Shown: positions 22,985-34,749 of the stretch, piece by piece | Layout of the letters: every line of letters starts with the position of its first letter | Position numbering within the stretch: position 1 is the first letter of the stretch | From: Ignelater luminosus | Lineage: Eukaryota; Arthropoda; Insecta; Coleoptera; Elateridae | Assembly: GCA_011009095.1 (NCBI GenBank) | Contig: VTPC01001656.1 | Span: forward strand, 1-64,000 | Direction: 5' to 3' | DNA length: 64,000 nucleotides | Notes under the pieces: generated by a model | What the model was told of the DNA's origin: nothing | What the model saw: only the letters and a program-made list of their open reading frames with translations | The model's database searches: none | Position numbers and translations under genes: made by a program

Positions 22985-24010
22985 AATTCGAGTTTACCTC
23001 GCCGATTGAATGGCCACTCTGGAAGTCAAGTCTGGCAGCCTAAAAAATGGATTTTTCCTATGAAATGTTGTCATGGTCTCGTTCCTTGAGCAAAAATTTC
23101 AAAACGACACGTGGTTGGTGGCGTACACAGATGATTTGGCGGCTGAGATGCGGATTGCCCTTTGAGGGAATGTCCAACATTCCCTTGACTTAATGGTTGA
23201 CTGAGCATAGGGACAAAAACTCCAAATCTCAGCACATAAGACAAAGCTAATGGTGAATATACCTTCTCTGCGCATCCATAACAGAGATCTCATCCATCGC
23301 ATTTATGGGCAACGAATAGAAGTCGTCAATCAGTTTACTTACTTAGATAGTGATTGAGCCTGAGCTGAATTTTGCCCACCATGTTCAAATATGTATGTGC
23401 TATGGCGAGGCGAGACATTGATGTGAAGCAGGCTATGATGCAGATCTACTGGGATGTGGTAGTGCCTGTCGTGGCATACAGCTTAGAAATATGCAAACTG
23501 CATCTATTATTGGATTATGTTGCCTGCCTTGTTACTCATCAATTTGTGGGGATGCGGCTGCCGTATTAGCTTCTTCCCCCCAGTCTAGACGTGATGATTA
23601 AAAGAAAACTGGTGGTTTTGTCCTCGAGAAGAAATCGTCCTGCACTGTTATTGGGAATTCCAGTAAGCAGGAAAAACTTTGCTTCCGTGAAAGCGGCAGT
23701 ACACAGTATGAATGTAATGGTTATGGTTAAGATCTCTCCACCAAGAGTGGCACCACCTAGCATTTCTGCCCTCAAGTTGATACTGATATGGTTCGACAGC
23801 TCACTTCCCATATAACTCAAGTGTTTTTTCAGCACGGAGACTTTCGTAGGCTATAGATGACCCGCGTAATCGTAAATGGAACTGCCCTACGCTTGGGCAG
23901 CCGCGGGGACTCCATGTAGAGATGGCCTGTGGATGGACCAATCGTATTCTTGGATGCATAATGGTGTAGCGTAGTGAACATGGTCTGTAGAACATTCACG
24001 CTAGAATGAA
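22985..24010 (+). pseudogene. LINE remnant: RT palm to C-terminal tail
   Basis: The frame near 23098 reads FQNDTWLVAYTDDLAAEM, the FADD-type catalytic box with the Asp-Asp pair kept. LQISAHKTKLMVNIP (GL..S..KTK.M) follows near 23220-23265, then IYGQRIEVVNQFTYLDSD (G..IEVV..F.YLG) near 23300-23355. MMQIYWDVVVPVVAY (IY...+.P.++YG) is near 23437-23480. Towards the end, DTDMVRQLTSH then QHGDFRR (GHG.FR..L..F) near 23780-23850 precedes a degraded Cys-rich stretch. Stops occur in the RT. The order RT palm, thumb, tail supports an R1/I or Jockey-like LINE in plus orientation. Confidence 0.75.
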
Positions 24011-24840
24011 TGAATAAACTCATTTATGAGTGAGGCTTAAGAAAATGAGATGATAACAGGTTTTGAACAATTTTGCATTTTTATAATTAGCGTTCTTGGA
24101 TGTGTTCTTTAAGAAGTATAACAATGTAACTCACCCAGTGTGCTAATTAACGCTGTAAGTCTGTTAAAGGGAAATAAGAATTGCTGATAATAAAAGCTCT
24201 TCTGGATTTTCTTAGTTTTCTTCGACGAGTTCAACACTCAAAAAACTTTTTTTAAAGAAAATCCTAACAGCCGCATAATACCAGACGGTGGTTACCTTCT
24301 TTACGCATTTGTTTGGCTGCGTCCTGTTTCGACAAATAGTCAAGGCATAGGTGCAGCATACTTAGAAGCAATTCGACTCATATGTTGTTGTGTACGAGAT
24401 AAAGTTTACTAAAAGTCCAGAACAGTAGCGCCGAACTAACGTCCACAGAGGTAATGCTTGACCACAACGTTTTGTAAAGACATCCCAGTCGGGCTTATTG
24501 AGTCATCCAAAAAACGAGACACAACTTGTAGGTCTGTCCACATTTAACAAACTACAAGCATGCTCTTAAAGGCTATTGCGAATATCGACATTATTACACT
24601 AGCTCTAGGCAGCGTACTAAGTTTTACTTCTCCTGCCTGTAAGGCACACTGTAGTGCCAGGTACGACTGATCGCATTCTAGTCTAGGCTGCGGCATGATG
24701 TGCCGTGGTTGCAGAGGCTCAAGCTGTTCTAACTTACAGATTATTAAAGAAGAAGACATCTTATGTAGCATCAGCTCTGATTGTTTAAACTGCATCGCCT
24801 TATTTTACAAAAATACAAAGTTCACTTTTTAACAGTATAT
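24011..24840. other. unassigned stretch, weak minus-strand coding
   Basis: A minus-strand frame at 24544-24795 and its continuation (a peptide beginning TDLQVVSRFLDD and another with KYAAPMP) looks more protein-like than its surroundings, but I cannot name a family. It could be another transposon fragment. Confidence 0.3.
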
Positions 24841-26090
24841 TTAAGCAACTTCATGCAAAAGCAGACATATCCATTTTAAACTTTTTTTCAGCTTTTCTGA
24901 AAAAAGTTATGACTGCTGAACCCTTTCATTATGGAAAGTAGTTCGAATGCTGTTGATATAATTTGATATGATATGAATCTCAATGACGGGGTTTGTAAGA
25001 TTTTAAAAAATAGTTTGGATATAGCCGTTTTTGCTTCAAAAACCAAATAATTTTGTAGTATTTAAAGTGAAAAACTTTTTATTAACAAACTTAACTAATT
25101 TGTAGAAATATTTATATGTGAACCACAGACTCTTTATACAGACAGTCCACTTTTTCATGCTGTCTTGTTTAGCACCTGCAACAATATTATTAGTAGGCGC
25201 TGCAGCCAGTAGATGTCTGTACCATTGTAAAACGCGTTGGTGTTCTCAGTTTTCACCAAAGTCTTCCTTCATTAATTTCTTTAGGCTATCTTTGTTATTA
25301 TTTTCCATCATGTTCACAAGGTCGTTTAAATTTTTCTAAGCCGAGATCTAGGTCAGCGTAGCTACAAAATTGAAAAACAAAACTGAGCAAACCGACTGTT
25401 TAAGATACCAAAATGTACGAATAAGCGAATAATCTATTACATGTCTGTTTGCTACATTGCCATATACATTATAATGCATAATCTAATTCAGAGTATTAAA
25501 ACTAAGCTGGTAACACTTACATACAGATAGCTTTGGTTTTTAAGCGACAAATCATGCAGCTTAAATCGACTATCTAACCCTCACATAACCTTGCTTTAAA
25601 ATAGGATAGTAATGCGGAATAATTACCATTAAGCTTTGTGAAACTAAAAGAAAATAATTGCAGTAAGCACAGAATTATACTAATAACGTACGTATAAACG
25701 TTCAAAAATAAAGTAACCACCACAATACATACTTAAGTATAGCAACAACCGGCTACAATAACATAACCCTACTAACCGTTGCAATTTTTTAATTTCTCAA
25801 GAAAACAAGTTTATTCTGCGTATTCTACTTCCTCTATTGCGCTGTTTAATAGTAATATAATTGAGCAGCTTTCATGCAAAACCGAGTAAATCCACTTTTA
25901 ATAGTTTTCTAGAAAAGAGCATTTTGTTAAACGGCGTAAACGTTGAAAGATAATAAAAAGCTTTTCCCTCCTAGTTCTGTGCTTTTTGATGAGGATAAAA
26001 TGTAACATGTCTTGTTAAAAAGCACAAAGTATCTTAGCAAATATTCCAGGAAATAATATGGATTTATCTGGTTTTGCTGGAAAAGTATCT
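24841..26090. repeat. left cluster of ~28-bp motif (putative subterminal repeats)
   Basis: Four copies of a motif close to GGATTTATyCGGTTTTGC then wyGAAA. Two are on the minus strand (24845-24872 and 25865-25893) and two on the plus strand (25015-25043 and 26058-26086). Each minus copy is paired with a plus copy roughly 170-190 bp further on, so the block 24841-25045 resembles the block 25861-26090. They lie on the 3' side of the CGGQNKN-family gene. Confidence 0.6.
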
Positions 26091-26223
26091 TATTTATTAC
26101 AATTTAATGAAAAGCTTGAATAAAGGTATAGAGTTGGCTTTACAAATTGATCTTCTATAAAAGTTTATATGAAAAAAAAACAAAATAGAAGAAAGTAAAA
26201 ATTACTATTTTGAAAATATTAAA

Positions 26224-27720
26224 TGTGTAGAGCATCTTCCTCTTCCAAACAGTCGCATCTCTCTCCATCGCTGTCATGATCCTCTTATTCATCACCTTTT
26301 TCGTTGTGAATCTCAGATGTAGACAACATTCTTTTGTACCAATCCAAATTTTCTAGACTTTCCCAGTTTGTCCAAATTGTTGAGCCATAAGTTTTCGTAG
26401 TTTTTTTTGTCTGGGATATAGCGGTGTAATTTGATATTATTGAATTAAAAACTTTCGTTAGATTTGTTTTTCTTAAGCAAATTTTGTTGTTTCAGTCATG
26501 GTTTCAAATCGATAATGCTGGTAATTGGCAGGTAACAGTAACTTTGTTCAGATTGTTTTTACCTTTTATTTTTTTTTGAATAATTCTTTTAATGCCAGTT
26601 ATTTCATCTACTTTTTTTATAAAAAGTCTGTAATTCCTTAATATCCTTAATCAGCCAGGTCTTGTCCCAATATTTGAATAGCGCCTACTTCTGAATACAT
26701 CTTATAGTATTTATCTTTTGATTCAATAGTAGGATTTCTTGTTAGGACCTTTTCCACTCTACCAAACGATCGATCAGCCGGCATAAAGCAGTGTTCCCTA
26801 ACGGGGTAGGTAAGATGTGTTTGAGTTACATTTTCAGGAGACTCAAATTTCAACCAGTACAATAAGGCATGGACAATGTGGCTATTCTTATTCTGTCCTC
26901 CACATTCATCACAAAACAATCTTATGACTCTTCGGTCTACAAATAAAATGTGGGATTCTTGGAGTCCATCTGAACGCAAACTTATTTGGTGTGAATAGAA
27001 AGCTTCGCTAATGGGCATTCGAGGAAGTGGCTGTATATGCTGAAGCTCAAGGCAAAAGCTAAAGGCATCTTCTGGATTCATCATTTGGTAAAAGGCCTTT
27101 GCCCTTTTAGTGTGAATACGATATTGTAGCAGAAGCTCCTTCTTTGTATTTGAATTCTTTTCAATTTTCATTAGATGTTTTAGTCTTGTGTATTGACCGT
27201 AGCAATCTGATGGTGGGGATGAAAACTCTTTATTGAACTTTGTTAGAAACACTTTTCTGAACATCAAATACGTAACTTTATACTGAGTATCAACTGTATT
27301 GTATCTTGTGCAGTTTAGATATGTTAAAATAAGAAGGTAAGTAAATCCTTTTGGATTTCGCTGTTATAATGGGTTCCCGACCTCTAAGCTTTCAAATAAA
27401 GTCTTTCACTTTTTCTCGTTTAGTAACGGTTTTCGCAGACATATGGTCACCATCACGTTTTTCCTTTGGTGCCTCCCCTTGGTTAATAATTTTTACCACA
27501 TGACTGATTTTGTAAACTGTTAATCCAAGCGCATGTCGAAAAAATCTTCGACACACCCTAACACCTGTGTTGTCTCGTTTTAAAAAGTAAATTATGTTAA
27601 GTGTTCGTGTTTTTGGTTCATTTTTTATAGATCTCTTTCTTGTTGTTCGAAGAACAGACATCATGTGGCAAAGCTTCGTGTCTTGCTCAATTTTGTACTG
27701 CGTCTCCTAGAACTTCTTGC
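26224..27720 (-). pseudogene. CGGQNKN-family (DUF7869-type) protein, broken
   Basis: From high to low coordinate on the minus strand. YFLKRDNTGVRVCRRFFRHA then LGLTVYKISHVVK (27580-27490) is an N-terminal VC..FF...L.I....I..V region. A TGA lies after REKVKDFI. AKSKRIYLPSYFNISKLHK (about 27350-27300) matches the YLP.DLNI.K+H block, and a frameshift follows. Then come 206 open codons (27267-26647) with FCDECGGQNKNSHIVHALLY and YPVREHCFMPADRSFGRVEK, the two signature motifs. A further frame encodes IKDIKELQTFYKK, and the gene ends in an acidic tail near 26230. I recall this as a family of uncharacterised arthropod proteins with an RNase H/DDE-like core. No introns are evident. A role as a transposase is inference from the flanking repeats. 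Confidence 0.85.
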
Positions 27721-28179
27721 GAATTAATTTTACATCACAATTTCGAATTTTAGAACAAAAATATGTCTTTCCAGCGTGATTGCATGGCCTCTTAAATTTT
27801 CTTAAATCTAGGCCTGCGTTTGAATATCTATAATTTTAGGAATGCTAGATTACGTAAAACATAAAATCAGGAAATTACCTTTTTCTTCTTTCTTTTACAC
27901 GTCTTTGCATCTTTGATAGACACTAGGTTATACTTTTAACTGATGGTACCACTATCCAAGCAATAACACACAGAGAAATGTGACAAACCAAATCTCAGTC
28001 AGCACGTTAACAGGTCAGTAAGGTTAGATTATTACAATGAGAGTAGACTCTTACCTAAGCTGCAACGTAAACTAGTCTACTAGGAAACTGTACTCACAAG
28101 AACACGCAACTCTCGTGCCATCTGTGAAGTAAAATCTTTACTAGTCCGTAAGGGAAAACTGTAAACGATGAAATAGGTT

Positions 28180-28580
28180 TACCGGATTTATTTAGTTTTG
28201 CTTGAACAGGTGGGTTTATTTGCTTTTGCTCGAAACTATCAGCTTTGAGATGCTTTTAATAAAGTATTTATTCGTTTTAGCTTGAGAATAAGTACAGCTT
28301 TAGCAAGCTGGTACAAAAAGTATACAGACACGACGTGTAACTTGTTTTGTACCAAAATTGAATATATTCGATTTTGCACGAATGCTCTTCAATTGTCATC
28401 CATATCACAAAGGATCAATCAGTCAATGTATCAACTCCACAGCTCTAAGAAACTGCCGAAAATACAGTTTCTCCTTGTACGATAGTAAGTTGCAGTAGAA
28501 AAATTAGAGGTTAGGTTCTGCCTAACACGTACATAGCTAACTCGAAAAGGGATATATCCGGTTTTGTACGCAAGTTCCTC
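28180..28580 (+). repeat. right cluster of ~28-bp motif (putative subterminal repeats)
   Basis: Five plus-strand copies of the same motif: 28184-28210 (GGATTTATTTAGTTTTGC), 28211-28236, 28261-28290, 28359-28388 (TATATTCGATTTTGCACGAA) and 28549-28578 (GGATATATCCGGTTTTGT). Spacing is irregular. They lie on the 5' side of the CGGQNKN-family gene. Arrays of short repeats near both ends of an element are typical of subterminal transposase-binding sites in several DNA transposon superfamilies. Confidence 0.65.
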
Positions 28581-29179
28581 ATTTAAGGTTGAGTTTCATT
28601 TATCATCATCGTAAACTACCAAACTTCGTAAGTCAATTCCTTCGTATTATTGTAGAGTACAAGGTTTTACTTTGGAGTAATGAAAATTTAGTGTTTCTAA
28701 AAAATTCCGACTTAAGAGGTTTGCACTTGACAACGACAGACGTTATGTTTTAGGTGATTTGCTTGTTTGCAGTATTGTCGCAATTATTTCTGCACCGGTA
28801 GTTCCTTTATTATTGGTTATACACGTAATCCAAGCATAACATTAAAAAGCTTATTTCACGCCGAAAAATATTTTTTCTGAGCATATTTTCGATATCTGCG
28901 ATACAAAAGTGTCCAGAACGCCAAAAAGAAAACAGTTCGAACTCTTGCATTTGAGTCTTATTTGAACGTTACAGACCCAACCGTTCCCTTGTAGCACTAA
29001 TCTTAACGTTTGATTGCACTTTTTCCACGATTCCAGGTGTTTATAAAGCCGATAGAGGAAAGTTGGTAATTTTTAGTGTGTTATTAAGAACATCAAATAG
29101 AACCACTGTGCAAAATTCCAGTTTCAAATCTGAACTTCCTGGACTATTAATGTCAGTTAGAGTTGTCTTCTTGGACATC
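28581..29179. other. no recognisable gene
   Basis: Only short frames, with nothing recognised. 28770-28900 contains weak matches to the ~28-bp motif that I do not count. Confidence 0.4.
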
Positions 29180-29790
29180 ATGCAGCGCCTATGGCAAGTT
29201 GCTTCATTTGCACGTTCTTGCGATTTAGATAATCCGTGGCATTACGCTGATCGTACAAAATCTTGTAAAGTTTCAAATCGTATTTTGTTTTCATAACGTT
29301 ATTAAATTTATGTAAATCTTGGTAAAAACACTGGAAATCTACTCTAAACACTCGTAGGCACTAGATAGCCAACAGATTATTAGTTAGGAATTACGAATCT
29401 TTCTATCCCATTCAAAATGCAAAAGATTCTTTAGACAATCCGTGGTACTACTCCGATTGTGAAACAAGGATGTCTAGAATCCACAAAATTCTCAAAAACG
29501 CTACAAATCTACTTTAGATATCGAATGGCCAACAGATATTAATTTGTAACGTAGAAGAATCCGTGGCACTACACTGATTGAATCTACAAAATTATAAAGG
29601 TACAAATCGAATTTAGATACTTACAGATATGGATTTTCATAACGATATTAAATACCTGGATATTTTGGAAAAAATGTTGAGAATCTACTCTAAACACTCG
29701 TAGACACTGAATAACCAACAGATTATTAGTTGTAAATTACAAACTACGGCGCTAAGTTGTGGCGCCTATACCAGAATTTCTTAAGGTGCC
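29180..29790 (+). repeat. array of at least three dispersed-repeat units
   Basis: Three related units in the same orientation: 29210-29400, 29430-29555 (shortened) and 29560-29790. Each shows AATCCGTGGCA(T/C)TAC..TGAT, CAAATCG, CATAACG.TATTAAAT, AATCTACT(C/T)TA.A, CACTCGTAG.CACT and CCAACAGAT.ATTA. They match the single copies at 1784-1995 and 2385-2600, including a CAATCCGTGG/TAGTCCCGTG block. Together they show a family of ~200-bp units that can be tandem or dispersed. Confidence 0.75.
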
Positions 29791-31335
29791 TCGTGTGGTA
29801 AACAGGATGATGCGTGGTACTTTTAATGCCAATTTCAGTTGTGTTACTCGCTACCGTGCAGAGCTTATAGCAGGTTACCTCATTATATTTAGTACTTAGT
29901 TTTGTATCATTGTGGAAGTTGTTGGCATTCACAAAATTAAGTTGTTCTTACTACAAGAGTGAAAGGAAACAGATATAAGAAACGTTCTTTAAAATTACCT
30001 TAAAATCACAAGACTTGGAGTTTTTTATTTGGTTAATTATCTACACCCAACCTAAACAGTATATTAGTGCGCTGCAGCTTTGGCCCAACTGAAGTTTGGG
30101 TTTGACTTTTTTTATTTTATTTTCTCTATGAGATTTAAGTTTAATTAATCTTTTCTTACTTAATTAGTCGATAAAAATATTTCTTCAGACGTTGTATTCG
30201 GATTAACTCGAGACAGTTTCTAATCTTCTGCTTACCGAATACATCTACAGGCCAATGATAATCTTTCAATGTTTGCTTAAATAAAATTATTGTCTATGTT
30301 ATGACTCCACCAACCAAGCTTTGGCTGCTCTGTATAGTTTGACTGTAAGACCGTATCTCACACAGTTTCTAAATCTTCTTTGAAACATTGACTAGTATCT
30401 CCTGGTGTGAATTTTCTAAGATTTACAAACAACTCGATTTTCCATTCTTTTTACATTAGATGCATAACCAAGTTCTGAAAAAAAATTTAGCACCTTTTGG
30501 GCGTACAAGTTCTTCTCAATTGAAATGATTGGAGTTTAAGTTAAGCAGTTGTGGCTTATCGTTTTCTACTTATAGTTTGCGAATTTACTAATTAAGCAGT
30601 TTTTGCAATAAAAAAGAACACTAGACTAGTTTTACCGGCACATTCTACAATTACAGTGTTTTTTACAATCATCTGATTGCGGAAGCCATGAGTAATTGTC
30701 CATAAACGCACGACCAACCGTACCCGAATTAAGTAAGTAAAATATGTTTGTCTTAAAGTTACAAAACTGAGAGTAACTATGCAAAAATTAATATTTTTAA
30801 GTGTATTTTTAAATTTTTAAAACAAAAGTTCCAGTGTTGCTTTATCTACATAAAAACGAAGCAAAAACATTTGCTAAAAGTAGCGTAAGTTAGTCAGTAA
30901 GCGGTTCAAAGTATTTATGGTAAACATCTAACGGGGTCATCATGAATTAGCTTCCACAGTCTGAAATCACACACAATGGTTTTCGGGTATGCTCTGGGAA
31001 CGACGTCTAATCAAGAGTGGAGTTCATTGCTTTTTTTCAGTCATCCATTATTCTCTGGAGCTAGAAGTCAAAGCTGAGCAAAATGGGAATTTTCTCACAC
31101 ACAGACCTACAAAGGAATATCATAATCGCGTGATAACCATGTAATAGAAGACAAAGTTATAACGAAAAACATTTTCATTTGAAAACAATATTTACCTGGA
31201 AGTAACATCTTCTTATACGTATAACTATAAACTCCACTACACGTTTTTACAACCCCAACTTTAAGTACGCCAAACGGTTTCTTAAAAACAAAGCAAATTA
31301 GTAGTTTTGTGAAGCAGTTACAATCCTTCTATTTA
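29791..31335. other. AT-rich DNA, possible unknown minus-strand remnant
   Basis: A minus-strand translation near 30420-30180 gives peptides such as TLKDYHWPVDVFGKQKIRN that look coded, but I cannot assign a family. The rest is AT-rich and unrecognised. Confidence 0.3.
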
Positions 31336-32065
31336 TCAGTGGGTGTAGATCACTTTCTGGAAGTACCTACTAAGATAACTATCGGGGCTGCTGAAGCAGG
31401 TATCTCTGAAACAGGTTGCATGGTGGAACCCGAAAGTTGAATTGTTAGTCAAAAATGAAAAGCGTGCCTTGAACCAATTTTATGCTAATTTAATCACAGA
31501 AGTTAAGGACCTAGCTTCTGCGGCGAATTAACGTCCTATTTCCCTCATGTGCTGTATGGGTAAGCTTACAGAAAAAATAGTGAATTTTAAATTGATATGA
31601 CAGCTGGAAAATCAAAATTTACTATCATCATTCCAGATGGGCTTTAAGCAAAACAGATCCATTGTCAATTAGATGGTCCAGATTGAAGGCGTTATCACAA
31701 ATGATTTTGAGCAACGCATGCACACAACAGCTGTATTGTTTCTTTTAAAGACATTCCAATACCTAAAAACTTCAATAATGGTGTATGACAGGGCATCTTC
31801 CCTGAAGAGTTTTTTTTGACCCACTGCAGGTTTTTTGAGAATGTTGGTGATACTGTTTCATCAAATCTTCCTGTATTTAGAGGAACCCCTCGGGACTTCA
31901 CGCTAAGTGTCACATTGTTTTCAGTGAAATTTAATAAAATAATTGAGTGTATCTATCAGATAGTTTTTGTTGCTACAGCAAGCAGTCTCAAGCTTTCCAC
32001 AAACATGTTCAATGCATTTATGCAAATTACGATCACTCCACAACAATCCTTTGTTGCGTTTAAGA
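31336..32065 (+). pseudogene. Jockey-type LINE remnant: linker and RT N-terminal half
   Basis: The plus strand near 31375-31410 reads ITIGAAEAGISETG (family AAE.SIP.T). After a frame change come AWWNPKVELLVKNEKRALNQ and FYANL, the PWWN..C..A+..K+.A...F linker between endonuclease and RT. RPISLMCCMGKLTEKIVNF (31535-31590, family RPISLL...GK..E+++) and LLSSFQMGFKQNRSIVNQMV (Q.GFR..RST.D) follow. Near 31835-31960 are ENVGDTVSSN and FRGTPRDFTLSVTLFSVKFN (G.PQGS.LSP.LF...+N). The catalytic ADD box is unreadable, with FVATASS in its place. Broken by stops and frameshifts. Confidence 0.75.
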
Positions 32066-33389
32066 GATAGCGCTATAGAATGCAGACATACCACAAAACT
32101 CCTTGATTTGACTTCACTTCAGTTATAACGTACTCTCCACCGTCCGCTAATCGTAGTCTTAATCTTTGTAAACAGGTTTTCTCACTCGCTTTTGTTTGCC
32201 GTCACTTAAAGGTATCGTCCCGGTTTCTACTCTCGTTTCACTAACTAACAAAGCTTTTTAAAAATCTAAAGAAATATAGCTTTATCTGATCTTAACAAGA
32301 AAAAAGGAACAAAATCGGTTGCCATGGTAATTAGAGAATGCTTAAGTTTAATAACGAGAGCAGAAACTGACTCGTTATCATTAGAAAATGGCCTTTAAGC
32401 AAATAGCAAGTCAATAACAAAATAGTACTCTAATCTCTACAGATGAATTAAGGACAGAAAGAGGGATTGACAGTGCATTCAGTCATAATAGAACTGTCTT
32501 CTTCTCGCAAAGATCTATACTATGTGGCAGAAACTACTTAAAATATCGCCTGCGTCGTATCTTCCCAATAACTGTTTAGTGCGTATCGTGGGAATCTTAT
32601 TTGAGATGTAAAGGATCCAGCGCAGCATCTCGCTGATCGCAACAAGCTTCAACGAAAACTAGCTATTTGTTGTTTAATATCCTGGTATCAAAAAGGCTAT
32701 CGTTTATCGTGATCTTGTGTGGATCTAGCCTTGTTCTAGTTGTTCACGCAATAGTAGAACACTTGATTTGACTAGTTGACTCCTGTTTACCGTTCATGGG
32801 AATTTTGTATCGTACCTACGTCTATTATCCTAACTGTGGTAAAACTGGAGGGACCTTATCGTTAGAGTCAATTTTTGAACCGACGTGTTAGCATAACGTC
32901 GTGCTTTAGGTTATTTAGATATTTAAATTACAGGTTAAATAAATTCTGGAAATAACGCTTTCATTTAGTTTGAAAATTTCGCATTAGAAGACCATTTTCG
33001 ACTCCAAAGCAGTATTGACAAGTTGTATTTTTTACTTCAACTACCGATGTGAGCAAATATATAAGTGCATGTACCGTAATAAATCATTTGTGTAGCGAAA
33101 GCATAAAGGAATTTCAGAATACCAAGTAAGTCAAGTGATACTGTGTTGCGGATGTGCTGTCCATAAGGCTTTGTTTCCATGGGTTACAAATTCTTGTTTT
33201 TCGTGTAACACTTCACTTAGTCGACACTGTGACTCAAATGAGGTCATAAATCACTTACAATGCAGTATTGCTATGATTACTGAATGATTCTTTCACTGAT
33301 GATGCAATTAAGTGCTTCCAAGACACAAGTTAAGATTTCTACTCTTCTATCCTAACTAGAACAGATCAAATAGTGCACCAGAGTATCTT
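32066..33389. other. no recognisable gene
   Basis: May contain the eroded 3' half of the LINE at 31.3-32.1 kb. No RT, RNase H or tail motif is visible to me. Confidence 0.4.
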
Positions 33390-34200
33390 GAGGAAGCCAC
33401 TCAAATCAGTTTATTAATCAATTCAATAGCAGCAAGATTGTCAACATTCTCATCAGAGTCTTCTTTGACTTGTTATTCATCGTCTTTCTTTTGGTTGTTT
33501 TTTTGCACGTCATGATATCTCGAACTAGAGGAAAATATTTGTAGTTGTCTAAGTAAGCCCGTAGGATTTCCGTGAGGTGTAAGCTAAAAAGGCGAGGTTT
33601 ACATCATTTCTTGAAGCTGGTGTATAGGGAAGCGAGTGTTTTTGGCAAATGCATCATGATGTAAAGAGCAGCCGCCCTTACCAAGAGTTCGACAAGCATT
33701 TCAAGTTGGTACAGGTCTCTAAAGATTGAAGTTCTGAGTACTTCAAGATATCTTATCATTTCCAGACCTACTCTCAAAGTGTGCCAAAACAAAACAGCAT
33801 CAGTAAGTGAAATAAAATTCAGGTGATGCTTTTGAATTTGTTCACAGATTCAGTACATTAAGTACCATAAATCTAGCTGTGAAGCGTTTAAGAATCAATA
33901 GTGTAACTGTTCACGACGCAGCCAAAGAAGGTACAGAAATCCTATCAAAAATGAGTTTTTGCCTCTCCATGCGCTGCTCAATAAAGTAAGCTGGTATGCA
34001 GCGGCGCTTTGTTTCAGGTCAAGACTAACCATGCATAATACAAGCGACTAGAATTTTCTCTAGAAAAGTTTCATGTGTTGGACACATTTGAGGCCGATGT
34101 CTATTCCATTGAGCACAGCTTCCGCTAGGAATTATACAGTTCTTGCTTCTTTGGAGCATTTCTCAGGTAATGTGTTGTGTTCTTTGAAAAAAGTTGAGTT
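33390..34200 (-). pseudogene. unidentified helical protein remnant, host-like
   Basis: The minus strand holds a run of Leu-rich helical peptides over ~800 bp in changing frames: AEAVLNGIDIGLKCVQHMKL (near 34120), SLDLKQSAAAYQLTLLSSAW (34010), NFISLTDAVLFWHTLRVGLE (33820), MIRYLEVLRTSIFRDLYQLE (33760), and an acidic DDE..VKEDSDENVDN tail (33480). No transposon signature is present. The general shape (Leu-rich helices, an LHH.....K.TR stretch, an acidic C-terminus) faintly recalls the end of FANCD2, but I would not name it. A decayed processed copy of a host gene or an unknown element are both possible. Confidence 0.3.
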
Positions 34201-34749
34201 TTGCTATATAATAGTTAAATAGCGCTTTCCGTTCTGGAAGTCTTACTTCATTAATTAAGTCCGCCCCTTATATTTATAAAGTTTGTAAGTAAAAGAAAAT
34301 ATTCCTCCTATTTTAGAAATCGAATGGTCGTCTGCAAATATAAAATAGAATGAAGTCCCGAAGGGTCCTCTCATTTGATCCGTATCGCTGAGTAAAGTAC
34401 CGTGTGCGTAGGTCGCATTTCCGTTGTAGATAAGATTTTACATACCGCTTCAAATCGTTCCTTAGCACGAGAATTTGTTACAGAAAGTAGATCTTCTAGT
34501 GCAGTGATCAAATTCCACTTAAGAAATCCGAGTTGATAATTATCTTATTTTGAAATATTATTTATTGAGCTCACCGGAAGAAGTTCTTCGAGATTTGTTA
34601 GCATTTTAACAGACAAGAATTTAAATCAATTGTCCGATATTAAAAGTCCAGGTGGCGCCGCGTGCATGACTAGACACGTTCATGTGCGTAGTAGTAGAGT
34701 TTGGAGCGTTGTTGTGCTCACGACTTACTAGCTTTCGGGAAGCAAACAA
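34201..34749. other. no recognisable gene
   Basis: AT-rich. It may include the left end of the mariner copy that starts near 34752. I did not find a TIR there. Confidence 0.4.

Noticed and set aside
26224..27720. Functional host gene on the minus strand, because 206 codons are open
   Set aside because: An in-frame TGA and at least two frameshifts separate conserved blocks of the same family.
29180..29790. CRISPR-like array of repeats
   Set aside because: Units are ~200 bp and diverged, without short identical repeats or regular spacers, and the genome is clearly eukaryotic.
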